Shown in pieces: positions 42,638 through 49,771 of a stretch of DNA of 64,000 nucleotides. The stretch comes from Saliphagus infecundisoli (GTDB taxonomy: Archaea; Halobacteriota; Halobacteria; Halobacteriales; Natrialbaceae): positions 496,001 to 560,000 of the forward strand of contig NZ_JAIWHV010000001.1 of assembly GCF_020177375.1 (NCBI RefSeq), in the 5' to 3' direction. Position numbers and translations under genes: made by a program. Each line of letters begins with the position of its first letter. Within the stretch, counting starts at the first letter, position 1. The notes beneath the pieces are model-generated. The model saw only the letters and a program-made list of their open reading frames with translations, was not told the DNA's origin and ran no database searches.

Positions 42638-43522
42638 TCAGCGGTATCCGAGCGCCGCCAGGCGCTCGCGGTCGGTCGCCTCGCCGTGGACGCGGGAGAC
42701 GGGCAACGGTTCGGGGGGCACAAGCGAGGGGCTCCGGGTCGAGCGGTCGGTGCCGGTCGTCACCGCCCAGGGAACCTCGAGCAGGGCGGGGACGGGCGTG
42801 TACATCGGATGGCCGTACAGCCCCCACTCCCCGAAGAGGTTGCCGTGGTCGGCAGTGATCGCGACCCGTCCCTCGACGTTTTCGAGCAGGACCTCGACCT
42901 CGCAGAGGACGTACCGGAGGTTCGCCTCGTAGGCCCTCCGGACGCGGCGGCTCCCGATCTCCCCCCGGCGAAGCGAGATCCAGGGGTTCGCCGGGCTGCT
43001 CTCCTCGCCCGACCGGACCATTCCCTCGTCTCCCTCGAGGGGGTCGGGAACGAACGGGTGGTGGGGCTGCATGTAGTGGACGACCAGGAACTCGGGGTCG
43101 CGTTCGCGGGCGAGTGCGATCGCCCGGTCGGTCACCGCCCGCGCCGGGATCGTCCCCGACTCGTCGTCCCAGGCGTACTTCCAGACCTCGTCCATGGCGG
43201 CGAACGCGCCGGCATCGAGGTAGCGGTCGGTCCAGGTGTTGCCGGTGACCATCGCGGTTCGGGCGGTCTCCGGGCGCCCGGGGAACGTGTTCTCGAGCCA
43301 CTCCGACGAACAGCTCCCGACCGACCGCACCGTCTCGACCTCGCCCAGAAACGGGACGTGGGGCGCGACCGACGCGAGCAGGTCCGCCCGGCAGGCGTCG
43401 AGGACGACCAGCACGTCCCACTCGCGCTCGAAGACGTTCTCGCCGTAGTCGAGTCGGCGGCCGACGGCCTGGAGCGTGCGCAGATACGCCGTCCCCAGAG
43501 GTCCCATTCCCGGTTCTCTCAC
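42638..43522 (-). CDS. Alkaline-phosphatase-superfamily (sulfatase-like) protein
   Basis: The 294-residue protein opens its core with WDVLVVLDACRADLLASVAP near residue 35 (first metal Asp). A region VRSVGSCSSEWLENTFPG near 65 could supply the Ser/Thr/Cys nucleophile. FLVVHYMQPHHPFVPD near 150 and the metal motif AITADHGNLFGEWGLYGHPM near 220 follow. There is no signal peptide or membrane anchor, so it may act in the cytosol on phosphate or sulfate esters, or as a transferase. The nucleophile cannot be fixed from sequence alone. The GTG at 43522 is supported by a GGTTTTGC box about 25-30 bp upstream; an ATG at 43507 is the alternative. Confidence 0.8.
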   Translation of the reverse strand: MREPGMGPLGTAYLRTLQAVGRRLDYGENVFEREWDVLVVLDACRADLLASVAPHVPFLGEVETVRSVGSCSSEWLENTFPGRPETARTAMVTGNTWTDRYLDAGAFAAMDEVWKYAWDDESGTIPARAVTDRAIALARERDPEFLVVHYMQPHHPFVPDPLEGDEGMVRSGEESSPANPWISLRRGEIGSRRVRRAYEANLRYVLCEVEVLLENVEGRVAITADHGNLFGEWGLYGHPMYTPVPALLEVPWAVTTGTDRSTRSPSLVPPEPLPVSRVHGEATDRERLAALGYR

Positions 43523-43541
43523 GGCCGTCGTTGGACGGCCG
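43522..43541. promoter_or_regulatory. Perfect 8-bp palindrome in the divergent promoter of the cluster
   Basis: CGGCCGTC and GACGGCCG are separated by four bases. It lies exactly between the GTG of the leftward phosphatase-like gene and its TATA-like box, in the 91-bp region shared with the rightward fusion gene. A regulator bound here could control both arms. Confidence 0.45.
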
Positions 43542-43583
43542 CGGGCAAAACCGCTCCGGCGACATCCCGTTCCCGCCGAACCG

Positions 43584-43589
43584 TATTTG
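43584..43589 (+). promoter_or_regulatory. TATA box for the Gfo-AKR fusion gene
   Basis: TATTTG lies 25-30 bp before the GTG at 43614 and supports that start over the longer open frame. Confidence 0.5.
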
Positions 43590-43613
43590 TCCCTCGGGAC
43601 CTCCCCTCGGAAC

Positions 43614-45587
43614 GTGCACTGCCTGTTCGTCGGAGCCGGGTCGATCGCCGGGGCCTACGCCGACGGCCTCGACGGGAGTCGTCTCGACCCCGCCGGGGTC
43701 TGTGACCTCGACGCCGACAGAGCCGAGACCCTCGCGGCCCGCCTCGGCTGTCCGTCCTTTAGCGACCTCGACGCGGCGCTGTCGGCCGTCGAGGCGCCTC
43801 TCGTCGTGAATCTGACGAGCCACCGCGCCCACGCTTCGGTGACGCGGACCGCGCTGTCGGCCGGGCGCCACGTCTACTCACAGAAGCCCCTCGCGCTCTC
43901 GGCGGAGACGGCCATCGACCTCGTCGAGACGGCCGAGGACCGCGGCCTCGCGCTCGGGTGTGCGCCGGAGTCTCCACGGGGTCCCTCACAGCGCCGGGCG
44001 GCGGGCCTGCTTGCCGACGGCCGACTCGGGGCGGTCCGGCTGGGATACGCCCACGCCCACGTCGGACGGGTGACCGACTGGCACGACCGCCCCGAGTCGT
44101 TCCTCGAGATCGGGCCGCTGTACGACGGCGGCGTCTACCCGCTCACGCTGCTCGTCTCGTGGTTCGGTCCGGTCGAACACGTACGGGTCGCCGACGCGCT
44201 CTCCCCCTGGCCCGGACGCGAGTCCCGGCGGCCGTCGGTTCCCTCCCACGTCGAGGCGACGCTGTCGTTCGCCGACGGCCCGACGGTCAGGCTGACCGCG
44301 AGCTTCTACGCCCCACACCGGGCCAGGGAGTTCTACGGGCTCGAGCTTCACGGCGACGACGGCTCGCTGTATCTCGCGGGCAGCGGCGCGATGGACACCG
44401 ACGAGGACGACCTCCGGTTCGGCCGCCTCGGCCGCGAGTACACCTCCGTTCCCTCACAGTGGCCGACGGAGCCGGCGCGCTACATCGACGGTCCCGACCG
44501 GCTCGCGGCGTCCGTCGAGGCAGGGACCCCCGAGCGAGCGACCGGACGCCGGGGCGCCCACGTCGTCGCGGTCTGTAACGCCATCGAGACGGCCGCCGAC
44601 TCGGGGGGGCCGGTCCCCGTTGCGGGCGTCGGGGCCGCGGCCGACCGGCGCGTCGCTCCGGTGGGGGCGACACCCGCGTCGGGAGGGCACTCCTCCGAGC
44701 GGAGCGCACTCCGTCTCCCGGCGGTCGGCTTCGGCTGTTCGCGCTATCGCGACGGGACGTACGTCGATCGCCGGGAGTCGATCGCGACGGCCCTGGATGC
44801 GGGCTATCGCCTGCTCGATGGCGCCGAGCTCTACGGCAACGAACGCCGGATCGGCGACCTGCTCGCGGCGCCGGGTTCTCCCGACCGCGAGGCCGTCTTC
44901 CTCGTCGGAAAGGTCTGGCGGACGAACCACCGTTCCGATCACCTGCTCGCCGCCTGCGAGGGCAGCCTCTCGGAGCTCGGGATCGACGCCTTCGACTGCT
45001 ACGCCCTCCACTGGCCGGGGGCCTGGGCCCACCGCGGCCCGCTCGAGCGCCTCGCGGACCTGCCCGTCGCGGAGGCCGAACGGCTCGCCTTCCCCGAGAC
45101 CGACGACGGCGACCCCGAGACGGCACCGATCGCGCTGGCCGATGCCTGGCGGACCCTCGAAGAAGTCCACGAACGGGGATGGGCGCGAACCCTCGGAATC
45201 TGCAACGTCTCGCGCGAGCAGGTCGAGACGGTGCTCGAGGCGGGAACGATCGACCCCGCGCTGGTCTCGGTCGAGCGCCACCCCTACCGGCCGCGTTCGG
45301 AGCTGATCGAGTTCTGTCACGAGCGCGGGATCCGGGTCGTCGCCCACGCGCCGCTTTCGGCCCCCGGACTGCTCGATGAGCCCGTACTCGCCGAGATCGG
45401 CGCCGAGTACGGGCTGTCGCCCACCGGCGTCGTCGTCGCCTGGAACCGGAGCGAGGGCGTCGTTCCGATCCCCTCGAGCACCACGACCGAACACGTCGTG
45501 GCGAACCTGGCCGCAGGGGCCACCCGGCTCTCCGACCGCGACCGCGACCGCGTCGCCTCGCTCGCCGATCCCGGCTTCGAGCGGTGA
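43614..45587 (+). CDS. Fusion of a Gfo/Idh/MocA oxidoreductase and an aldo/keto reductase
   Basis: In this 657-residue protein the first part (1-330) is a Gfo/Idh/MocA enzyme: CLFVGAGSIAGAYADGL at residues 3-19, SQKPLALSAETAIDLV near 87 (Lys of the EKP motif) and FLEIGPLYDGGVYPLTLLVS near 164. A Gly/Ala/Pro-rich linker (about 335-365) leads to a complete AKR domain. That domain has LPAVGFGCSRYRDGTY near 366, Asp and Tyr in LLDGAELYGNERR near 402-407, Lys in FLVGKVWRTN near 432, His in ALHWPGAW near 466 and the PSSTTTEHVVANL cofactor site near 620. Both active sites look intact. It probably carries out two linked redox steps on one sugar or polyol. The start is GTG. Confidence 0.88.
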   Translation: MHCLFVGAGSIAGAYADGLDGSRLDPAGVCDLDADRAETLAARLGCPSFSDLDAALSAVEAPLVVNLTSHRAHASVTRTALSAGRHVYSQKPLALSAETAIDLVETAEDRGLALGCAPESPRGPSQRRAAGLLADGRLGAVRLGYAHAHVGRVTDWHDRPESFLEIGPLYDGGVYPLTLLVSWFGPVEHVRVADALSPWPGRESRRPSVPSHVEATLSFADGPTVRLTASFYAPHRAREFYGLELHGDDGSLYLAGSGAMDTDEDDLRFGRLGREYTSVPSQWPTEPARYIDGPDRLAASVEAGTPERATGRRGAHVVAVCNAIETAADSGGPVPVAGVGAAADRRVAPVGATPASGGHSSERSALRLPAVGFGCSRYRDGTYVDRRESIATALDAGYRLLDGAELYGNERRIGDLLAAPGSPDREAVFLVGKVWRTNHRSDHLLAACEGSLSELGIDAFDCYALHWPGAWAHRGPLERLADLPVAEAERLAFPETDDGDPETAPIALADAWRTLEEVHERGWARTLGICNVSREQVETVLEAGTIDPALVSVERHPYRPRSELIEFCHERGIRVVAHAPLSAPGLLDEPVLAEIGAEYGLSPTGVVVAWNRSEGVVPIPSSTTTEHVVANLAAGATRLSDRDRDRVASLADPGFER

Positions 45588-45629
45588 GCCGACGGTGTGA
45601 CTATGTGTCCCTACCACGTTGTGGGTGCC

Positions 45630-46016
45630 ATGAGCACGGCCACGACCCGCGAAACGGCATCCGGTATCGACGCACTCGGCGCGATCCACTGGCTCGGCGT
45701 CCTCGCTGCCCTCGTCTCGGCCGGCGTCCACCTCCTGTTGGGGGTACGAATGATCCCCTCGGCGCTCGGCATCAGTTTCGTCCTCGCCGGCCTCGGCTTC
45801 GTCGGGGGGGTCGTCCTCGTCCTCGCCGGCGTCCGGCGCCGGGCGGTGTACGCCGTCGGCATCCCGTTCACCGCGATCCAGATCGTCCTCTGGTACGCGG
45901 TCAACTTCGCGGGGACGGACGCCTCGATCCCCGGCGACGTCGGCACCCTGGGCGCGGTGGACAAGATCGCACAGGTCGTCCTCCTCGCCGTGTTGGTGGT
46001 CCTGGTGCGCCGATAA
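45630..46016 (+). CDS. Four-helix membrane protein
   Basis: The 128-residue product has hydrophobic segments near residues 18-36, 42-62, 68-85 and 108-126, with a short polar N-terminus (MSTATTRETASGIDALGAIH). It resembles small haloarchaeal membrane proteins (DUF7475-like, recalled only). The ATG at 45630 is preferred over one 11 codons upstream because an ACTATGTG box lies about 24-31 bp before it. It sits between the fusion gene and the CDP-alcohol phosphatidyltransferase, but its role is unknown. Confidence 0.7.
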   Translation: MSTATTRETASGIDALGAIHWLGVLAALVSAGVHLLLGVRMIPSALGISFVLAGLGFVGGVVLVLAGVRRRAVYAVGIPFTAIQIVLWYAVNFAGTDASIPGDVGTLGAVDKIAQVVLLAVLVVLVRR

Positions 46017-46142
46017 CCGGCGCCCGCGTGCTTATGGCTCTCCGGTCCTCGACGTGGGGACGAACGTGTCGATGGCGCCGGCGAACCGGGGTCGTGTGAA
46101 CGGCGAGGGTCGGTCGCGCGAGCGCCGCCTGGGGGGAGGGTG

Positions 46143-46892
46143 ATGGCCAACAGCGAGCCCAGCGCCCGCGTCCGGTCCGGCGTCTTCCTCGTCGGGCCGG
46201 CGGTCGCCGCGGGCTGTCTGATGGCTATCCTCTGGCCGCTGTTCGCTCTCGGCGACACACCGACGATCCTCCCGGTGCTCGTCGTCGGGGTGGCCTGGAC
46301 GGGTCAGCTCTGGTACGTCAACTACGCCGTCGGGGCGAAATCGACCCTCGGCAGGCTCGGCCTGGCGAACGCGCTGACGATCCTCCGGGGGGCGCTGTAC
46401 GCGGTCGTCGCGGGGTTCGTCGTCGTCCCCGCGGGGACGGCGCTGGCGTGGGTCCCCGCGGCGTGTTACGGTGCCGGCGTCCTCGTGGACAGACTCGACG
46501 GCGCCGTCGCGCGCACGGTCGGCCGGGAGACGGAACTCGGGCGGCGCCTGGACATGGCGTTCGACACGTTCGGGTTCGCCGCCGCGCCCCTCGTCGCGGT
46601 GCTCTGGGGCCTGTTGCCGGCGTACTACCTCGTCCTTTCGGCTGCGCGGTACGTCTTTGTCGCCGCCGTCGGACTCCACCGCCGGCGGGGCGGGCAGGTC
46701 CACCCGCTTCCGGACAGCGACCTCGGGAAGTACCTCGCGGGCGGCCAGATGGCGTTCGTGACCGTCGCGCTCGCGCCGCCCGCACCGACCGGCCTCGTCC
46801 ACGCCGTCGCACCCGTCGTCCTCGCGCCCTCGCTTGCCGTCTTCGCGCGCGACTACCTCTACGCCACCGGCCGGCTCGGCGCCGAGGACTGA
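46143..46892 (+). CDS. CDP-alcohol phosphatidyltransferase family protein
   Basis: The 249-residue membrane protein has about six to seven hydrophobic segments. The complete CDP-alcohol phosphotransferase signature D-x2-D-G-x2-A-R-x8-G-x3-D-x3-D lies near residues 117-140, seen as DRLDGAVAR followed by GRRLDMAFD. It should transfer a phosphatidyl-type group from a CDP-lipid (CDP-archaeol in archaea) to an alcohol. The acceptor cannot be read from sequence. The ATG at 46143 directly follows a possible GTG at 46140. A short upstream frame (46072-46143) ends across this start. It is followed by the YdjM-like and PAP2 genes on the same strand. Confidence 0.9.
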   Translation: MANSEPSARVRSGVFLVGPAVAAGCLMAILWPLFALGDTPTILPVLVVGVAWTGQLWYVNYAVGAKSTLGRLGLANALTILRGALYAVVAGFVVVPAGTALAWVPAACYGAGVLVDRLDGAVARTVGRETELGRRLDMAFDTFGFAAAPLVAVLWGLLPAYYLVLSAARYVFVAAVGLHRRRGGQVHPLPDSDLGKYLAGGQMAFVTVALAPPAPTGLVHAVAPVVLAPSLAVFARDYLYATGRLGAED

Positions 46893-46917
46893 TCCCCTTT
46901 CGAACCCCACGAACGGT

Positions 46918-47385
46918 ATGCTCTTTCCGACCCACCTCCTCGCGGCGGCGTTGCTCTCCCGGGTCACGCGGCTGCCGGCGGCGTGGCTCGTCGTCGGCGC
47001 GGCGGTTCCCGACCTCGTCGACAAGCCACTGGGGGTCCTCGGCGTGACCGCCTTGTTTCACTCCGTGGGCCACTCGCTGGTCCTGGCCGTCGTCGTCGTG
47101 CCGATCGCGCTCTCGGGGCGGGCCGGCCTGGCGGTCGCGACGGGATGGGCGTCCCATCTCGCCCTCGACGTGACCCACGTCGTCGTCAACGGCCGGCCCG
47201 CCGACGCGTTGTTCGCGTTCTGGCCCCTGATCTCGCCGCCGGATCCGCTCGGGCTCCCGCCGGGCGCGTTCGTCGGGTACTATCTCGGTTCGCCCGCGTT
47301 CTTCATCGAGGTCGCCGTCTGGACGACGCTGGCGGCCGTCGCTCTCCGGAGTCGTCTCCGGGCTCGCCGGGCCGACGCGGGGTGA
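46918..47385 (+). CDS. Membrane-bound YdjM-like (DUF457) metal-dependent hydrolase family protein
   Basis: The 155-residue product opens with MLFPTHLLAAALLSRVTRLP, where an early His is typical of the YdjM family. VVGAAVPDLVDKPLGVL near residue 25 (Asp-rich motif), LFHSVGHSLVLAVVVVP near 46 (two His) and GWASHLALDVTHVVVNG near 78 (His, Asp, His) follow. These form the family's metal-site pattern inside about four membrane helices. The family is annotated as membrane-bound hydrolases, but substrates are poorly known. It starts 25 bp after the phosphatidyltransferase stop, so it is probably cotranscribed. Confidence 0.85.
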   Translation: MLFPTHLLAAALLSRVTRLPAAWLVVGAAVPDLVDKPLGVLGVTALFHSVGHSLVLAVVVVPIALSGRAGLAVATGWASHLALDVTHVVVNGRPADALFAFWPLISPPDPLGLPPGAFVGYYLGSPAFFIEVAVWTTLAAVALRSRLRARRADAG

Positions 47386-47412
47386 TCGATCGCGGGGTGG
47401 CCGACCAGTGAG

Positions 47413-47418
47413 ACTAAT
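47413..47418 (+). promoter_or_regulatory. TATA-like box for the PAP2 gene
   Basis: ACTAAT lies 25-30 bp before the ATG at 47443, so the PAP2 gene may also be transcribed on its own. Confidence 0.4.
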
Positions 47419-47442
47419 CCCGCGCGGCCGTAGCGTCGGTGC

Positions 47443-48009
47443 ATGGACGCCGTTCTCGTCGAACTGCTGGAGGTCGTCGTGTGGCTCGACCACCGCGCGG
47501 TCGAACTGATGCTCGCGATTCGACACCCGGTGGTGACGAAGTTGCTGACGTCGGTGACGGGCCTCGGGTCGGCAACCGCGGCGCTCGTCTTCCTCGGCGT
47601 GTGCAGGCTCGCGGGGTGGACCGACGAACTCCGGTCGGCCGGGATCGCCCTCGGGCTCGCCGGCATCGCCGTCCTGGCGTTGATGTGGACGATCCGGCGC
47701 CCGTTCCCCCCGGAGCCGGTCTGTCTGACCGACGGGTCCCCCACGGTCGCCACCTCCTTTCCGTCCGGACACGCCGCCGTCGTGGCGGTGTACGCGATGA
47801 CGGCCCGTCGCTCGGCCGTAGTGCCGGTCGCCCCGGTCGCCGTCCTGGCGGGGGCGGTCGCGGTCTCCCGGGTCTATCTGGGGACCCACTACGCCTCGGA
47901 TACGCTCGCGGGGCTCGTGATCGGCGTCTGTGCGTTCGTCCTCGCCCTCCGGCTCCGCGAGCGTTTCGACCTTGACGCCGCCGTCGCGGGGCTTCGGTCC
48001 CGTCAATGA
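47443..48009 (+). CDS. PAP2-family membrane phosphatase
   Basis: The 188-residue protein has about five membrane helices. It carries the three PAP2 motifs: an Arg-Pro-containing MWTIRRPFPPEPV near residue 85 (motif 1, with the Lys position replaced), TSFPSGHAAVVAVY near 103 (motif 2) and VSRVYLGTHYASDTLAGLV near 144 (motif 3 with SR...H...D). It should dephosphorylate a lipid phosphate or polyprenyl diphosphate at the membrane. It closes the rightward arm of the 38993-48009 cluster, where a lipid-phosphate phosphatase fits the lipid-head-group idea. Confidence 0.9.
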   Translation: MDAVLVELLEVVVWLDHRAVELMLAIRHPVVTKLLTSVTGLGSATAALVFLGVCRLAGWTDELRSAGIALGLAGIAVLALMWTIRRPFPPEPVCLTDGSPTVATSFPSGHAAVVAVYAMTARRSAVVPVAPVAVLAGAVAVSRVYLGTHYASDTLAGLVIGVCAFVLALRLRERFDLDAAVAGLRSRQ

Positions 48010-48033
48010 CTCCCGCCGTCGGGGTTCGAAGCC

Positions 48034-48040
48034 CTTATAC
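48034..48040 (+). promoter_or_regulatory. TATA box for rpl15e with about 98-base leader
   Basis: CTTATAC lies about 125 bp before the ATG. The expected start near 48065 gives a leader of roughly 98 bases, which includes an imperfect hairpin near 48080-48100 (CGGG...CCCG). Most genes here look leaderless, so this is unusual. Confidence 0.45.
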
Positions 48041-48163
48041 TCACAAACCGGATAGCTGGGGGCAACTACTGGACGGCGGGCACCAGTGGGCACCCGTTCG
48101 GAATCGGCCACGGGTCGGCATGTGACCTCTCGGGGTTGAACCGGAAACGCCCGCAGGTACACC

Positions 48164-48754
48164 ATGGCAAAGAGCTTCTACTCACACATCAAGGAGGCAT
48201 GGAAGGACCCCGGCGACGGAAAGCTCGGGGAGCTCCAGTGGCAACGAAAACAGGAGTGGCGCGACCAGGGCGCCATCGAGCGCATCGAGCGCCCGACCCG
48301 CCTCGACAAGGCCCGCGGACTGGGCTACAAGGCAAAACAGGGCGTCGTCGTCGCACGCGTCGCCGTCCGGAAGGGCACTGCCCGCAAGCAACGCCACAAG
48401 GCGGGCCGGCGATCGAAGCGCCAGGGCGTCAACCGGATCGGCCGCCGGAAGAACATCCAGCGCATCGGTGAGGAGCGCGTCACCCGGAAGTATCCCAACC
48501 TGCGGGTGCTCAACAGTTACTGGGTCGGGGAGGACGGCTCCCAGAAGTGGTTCGAAGTGATCCTCGTCGATCCGAACCACCCGGCGATCGAGAACGACGA
48601 CGACCTGGGCTGGATCTGTGGCGACGACCACGAGAACCGCGCGCTGCGCGGACTCACCGGGGCCGGCAAGAAGAACCGTGGTCTCGACAACCGCGGCACG
48701 GGCGCCGAGAAGGTCCGTCCGAGCAACAACGGCGACCGCGGCCGCGGGAAGTAA
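48164..48754 (+). CDS. rpl15e: 50S ribosomal protein L15e
   Basis: The 196-residue archaeal/eukaryotic-type ribosomal protein begins MAKSFYSHIKEAWKDPGDGK. The basic core ARVAVRKGTARKQRHKAGRR near residue 65, NRIGRRKNIQRIGEERVTRK near 88 and LRVLNSYWVGEDGSQKWFEV near 112 are all typical of L15e. The C-terminal GLTGAGKKNRGLDNRGTGAE is the family end. It is unusually basic compared with neighbouring acidic proteins, as expected for an rRNA binder. Confidence 0.97.
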   Translation: MAKSFYSHIKEAWKDPGDGKLGELQWQRKQEWRDQGAIERIERPTRLDKARGLGYKAKQGVVVARVAVRKGTARKQRHKAGRRSKRQGVNRIGRRKNIQRIGEERVTRKYPNLRVLNSYWVGEDGSQKWFEVILVDPNHPAIENDDDLGWICGDDHENRALRGLTGAGKKNRGLDNRGTGAEKVRPSNNGDRGRGK

Positions 48755-48794
48755 CGGCTTGCGTCGTCGGGAACCTTGTGACGCGTGGCGGGCA

Positions 48795-48800
48795 CTTATT
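48795..48800 (+). promoter_or_regulatory. TATA box for the USP gene at 48825
   Basis: CTTATT lies 25-30 bp before the ATG at 48825. Confidence 0.45.
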
Positions 48801-48824
48801 CCGGTGGCGACCGTATCGCCAACC

Positions 48825-49259
48825 ATGGCGTCACACGTACTCGTCCCGGTCGACGACTCGGAGCGATCCGCAGACGCCCTCGAGTTCGCCCTGAACGAAC
48901 ACCCCGACGCCCGGATCACCGCGATCCACGTGATCGATCCCTCGGACTTCTACGCGGCGACGAGCGTCGAGACCGGCGGGATGGTGGACTACGAGCAGCT
49001 CCGCCAGAGCCACGAGACCCGCGCGGACGGGATCCTCAAGGACGCCCGCGAGCAGGCAGCCGAGCACGGCATAGAGATCGAGACCGACGACGTCGTCGGC
49101 AGCGTCCCGGGGTCGATCGTCGACTACGCCGAGGAGGAGGGCGTCGACCACGTCGTGATCGGTAGTCACGGCCGGACCGGTGCGAGCAGGATTCTCCTGG
49201 GAAGCGTCGCCGAAACCGTCGCCCGGCGGTCGCCGGTGCCGGTGACGATCGTCCGCTAG
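48825..49259 (+). CDS. Universal stress protein, UspA-like
   Basis: The 144-residue single-domain USP starts MASHVLVPVDDSERSADALE. The ATP-binding pattern G-x2-G-x9-G-S occurs in VVIGSHGRTGASRILLGSVA near residue 110, so it is the nucleotide-binding type. It probably acts as a cytosolic homodimer. Its TAG stop shares bases with the stop of the convergent PNPOx-like gene. Confidence 0.93.
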   Translation: MASHVLVPVDDSERSADALEFALNEHPDARITAIHVIDPSDFYAATSVETGGMVDYEQLRQSHETRADGILKDAREQAAEHGIEIETDDVVGSVPGSIVDYAEEEGVDHVVIGSHGRTGASRILLGSVAETVARRSPVPVTIVR

Positions 49260-49723
49260 CGCTCCGGAACCGACGCGAGACTTCCCGCGTACGACTGGTC
49301 GCGGGCGACGACGGTCTCCGGTTCGAAGCGGATCAGTCCCCAGCGGTCGGGATCGAGGTCGTGGAACATCGGATCCCATTCCTCGCGGTCGGGGCCGAGA
49401 TACTTTCCGAGCAGGTGCTCGACGCGTTTGCCGTCGAGCGGGACGATCGAGGCCTCTCCGCGCATCCCGACGTGTCTGACCAGTCCCTCCGTCGGATCGA
49501 AGTCGACGACCGCAAGCGCCGTCTCCGGACGCTCGCGGACGCGTTTCGCATAGGACTTCTCGACGGTGTCGGCGATGATCCAGACGCACTCGTCCTCCCA
49601 GAGAAACCACAGCGGTGATATCCGGGGACGGCCCTCCGGGGTCGCGGCTCCCAGGAAACAGAACAGCGGACGGTCGAGCACCGCCTCGATCCCCTTCTCG
49701 AGGGTGTTCTCGACGATCTCCAT
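49256..49723 (-). CDS. Pyridoxamine 5'-phosphate oxidase-like split-barrel protein
   Basis: The 155-residue product shows GATPEGRPRISPLWFLWEDE near residue 27 and ETALAVVDFDP near 67, the flavin-binding split-barrel pattern, followed by GMRGEASIVPL near 87. The family includes F420- or FMN-dependent reductases and haem-degrading proteins. The cofactor is unknown; F420 is plausible in haloarchaea. A CCTATTCG box lies about 25-30 bp upstream of the ATG at 49723. Confidence 0.85.
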   Translation of the reverse strand: MEIVENTLEKGIEAVLDRPLFCFLGAATPEGRPRISPLWFLWEDECVWIIADTVEKSYAKRVRERPETALAVVDFDPTEGLVRHVGMRGEASIVPLDGKRVEHLLGKYLGPDREEWDPMFHDLDPDRWGLIRFEPETVVARDQSYAGSLASVPER

Positions 49724-49771
49724 GGACCCAACGATGGGCCGGGGGGACGAATAGGTTTCCCGAACCGAGTT

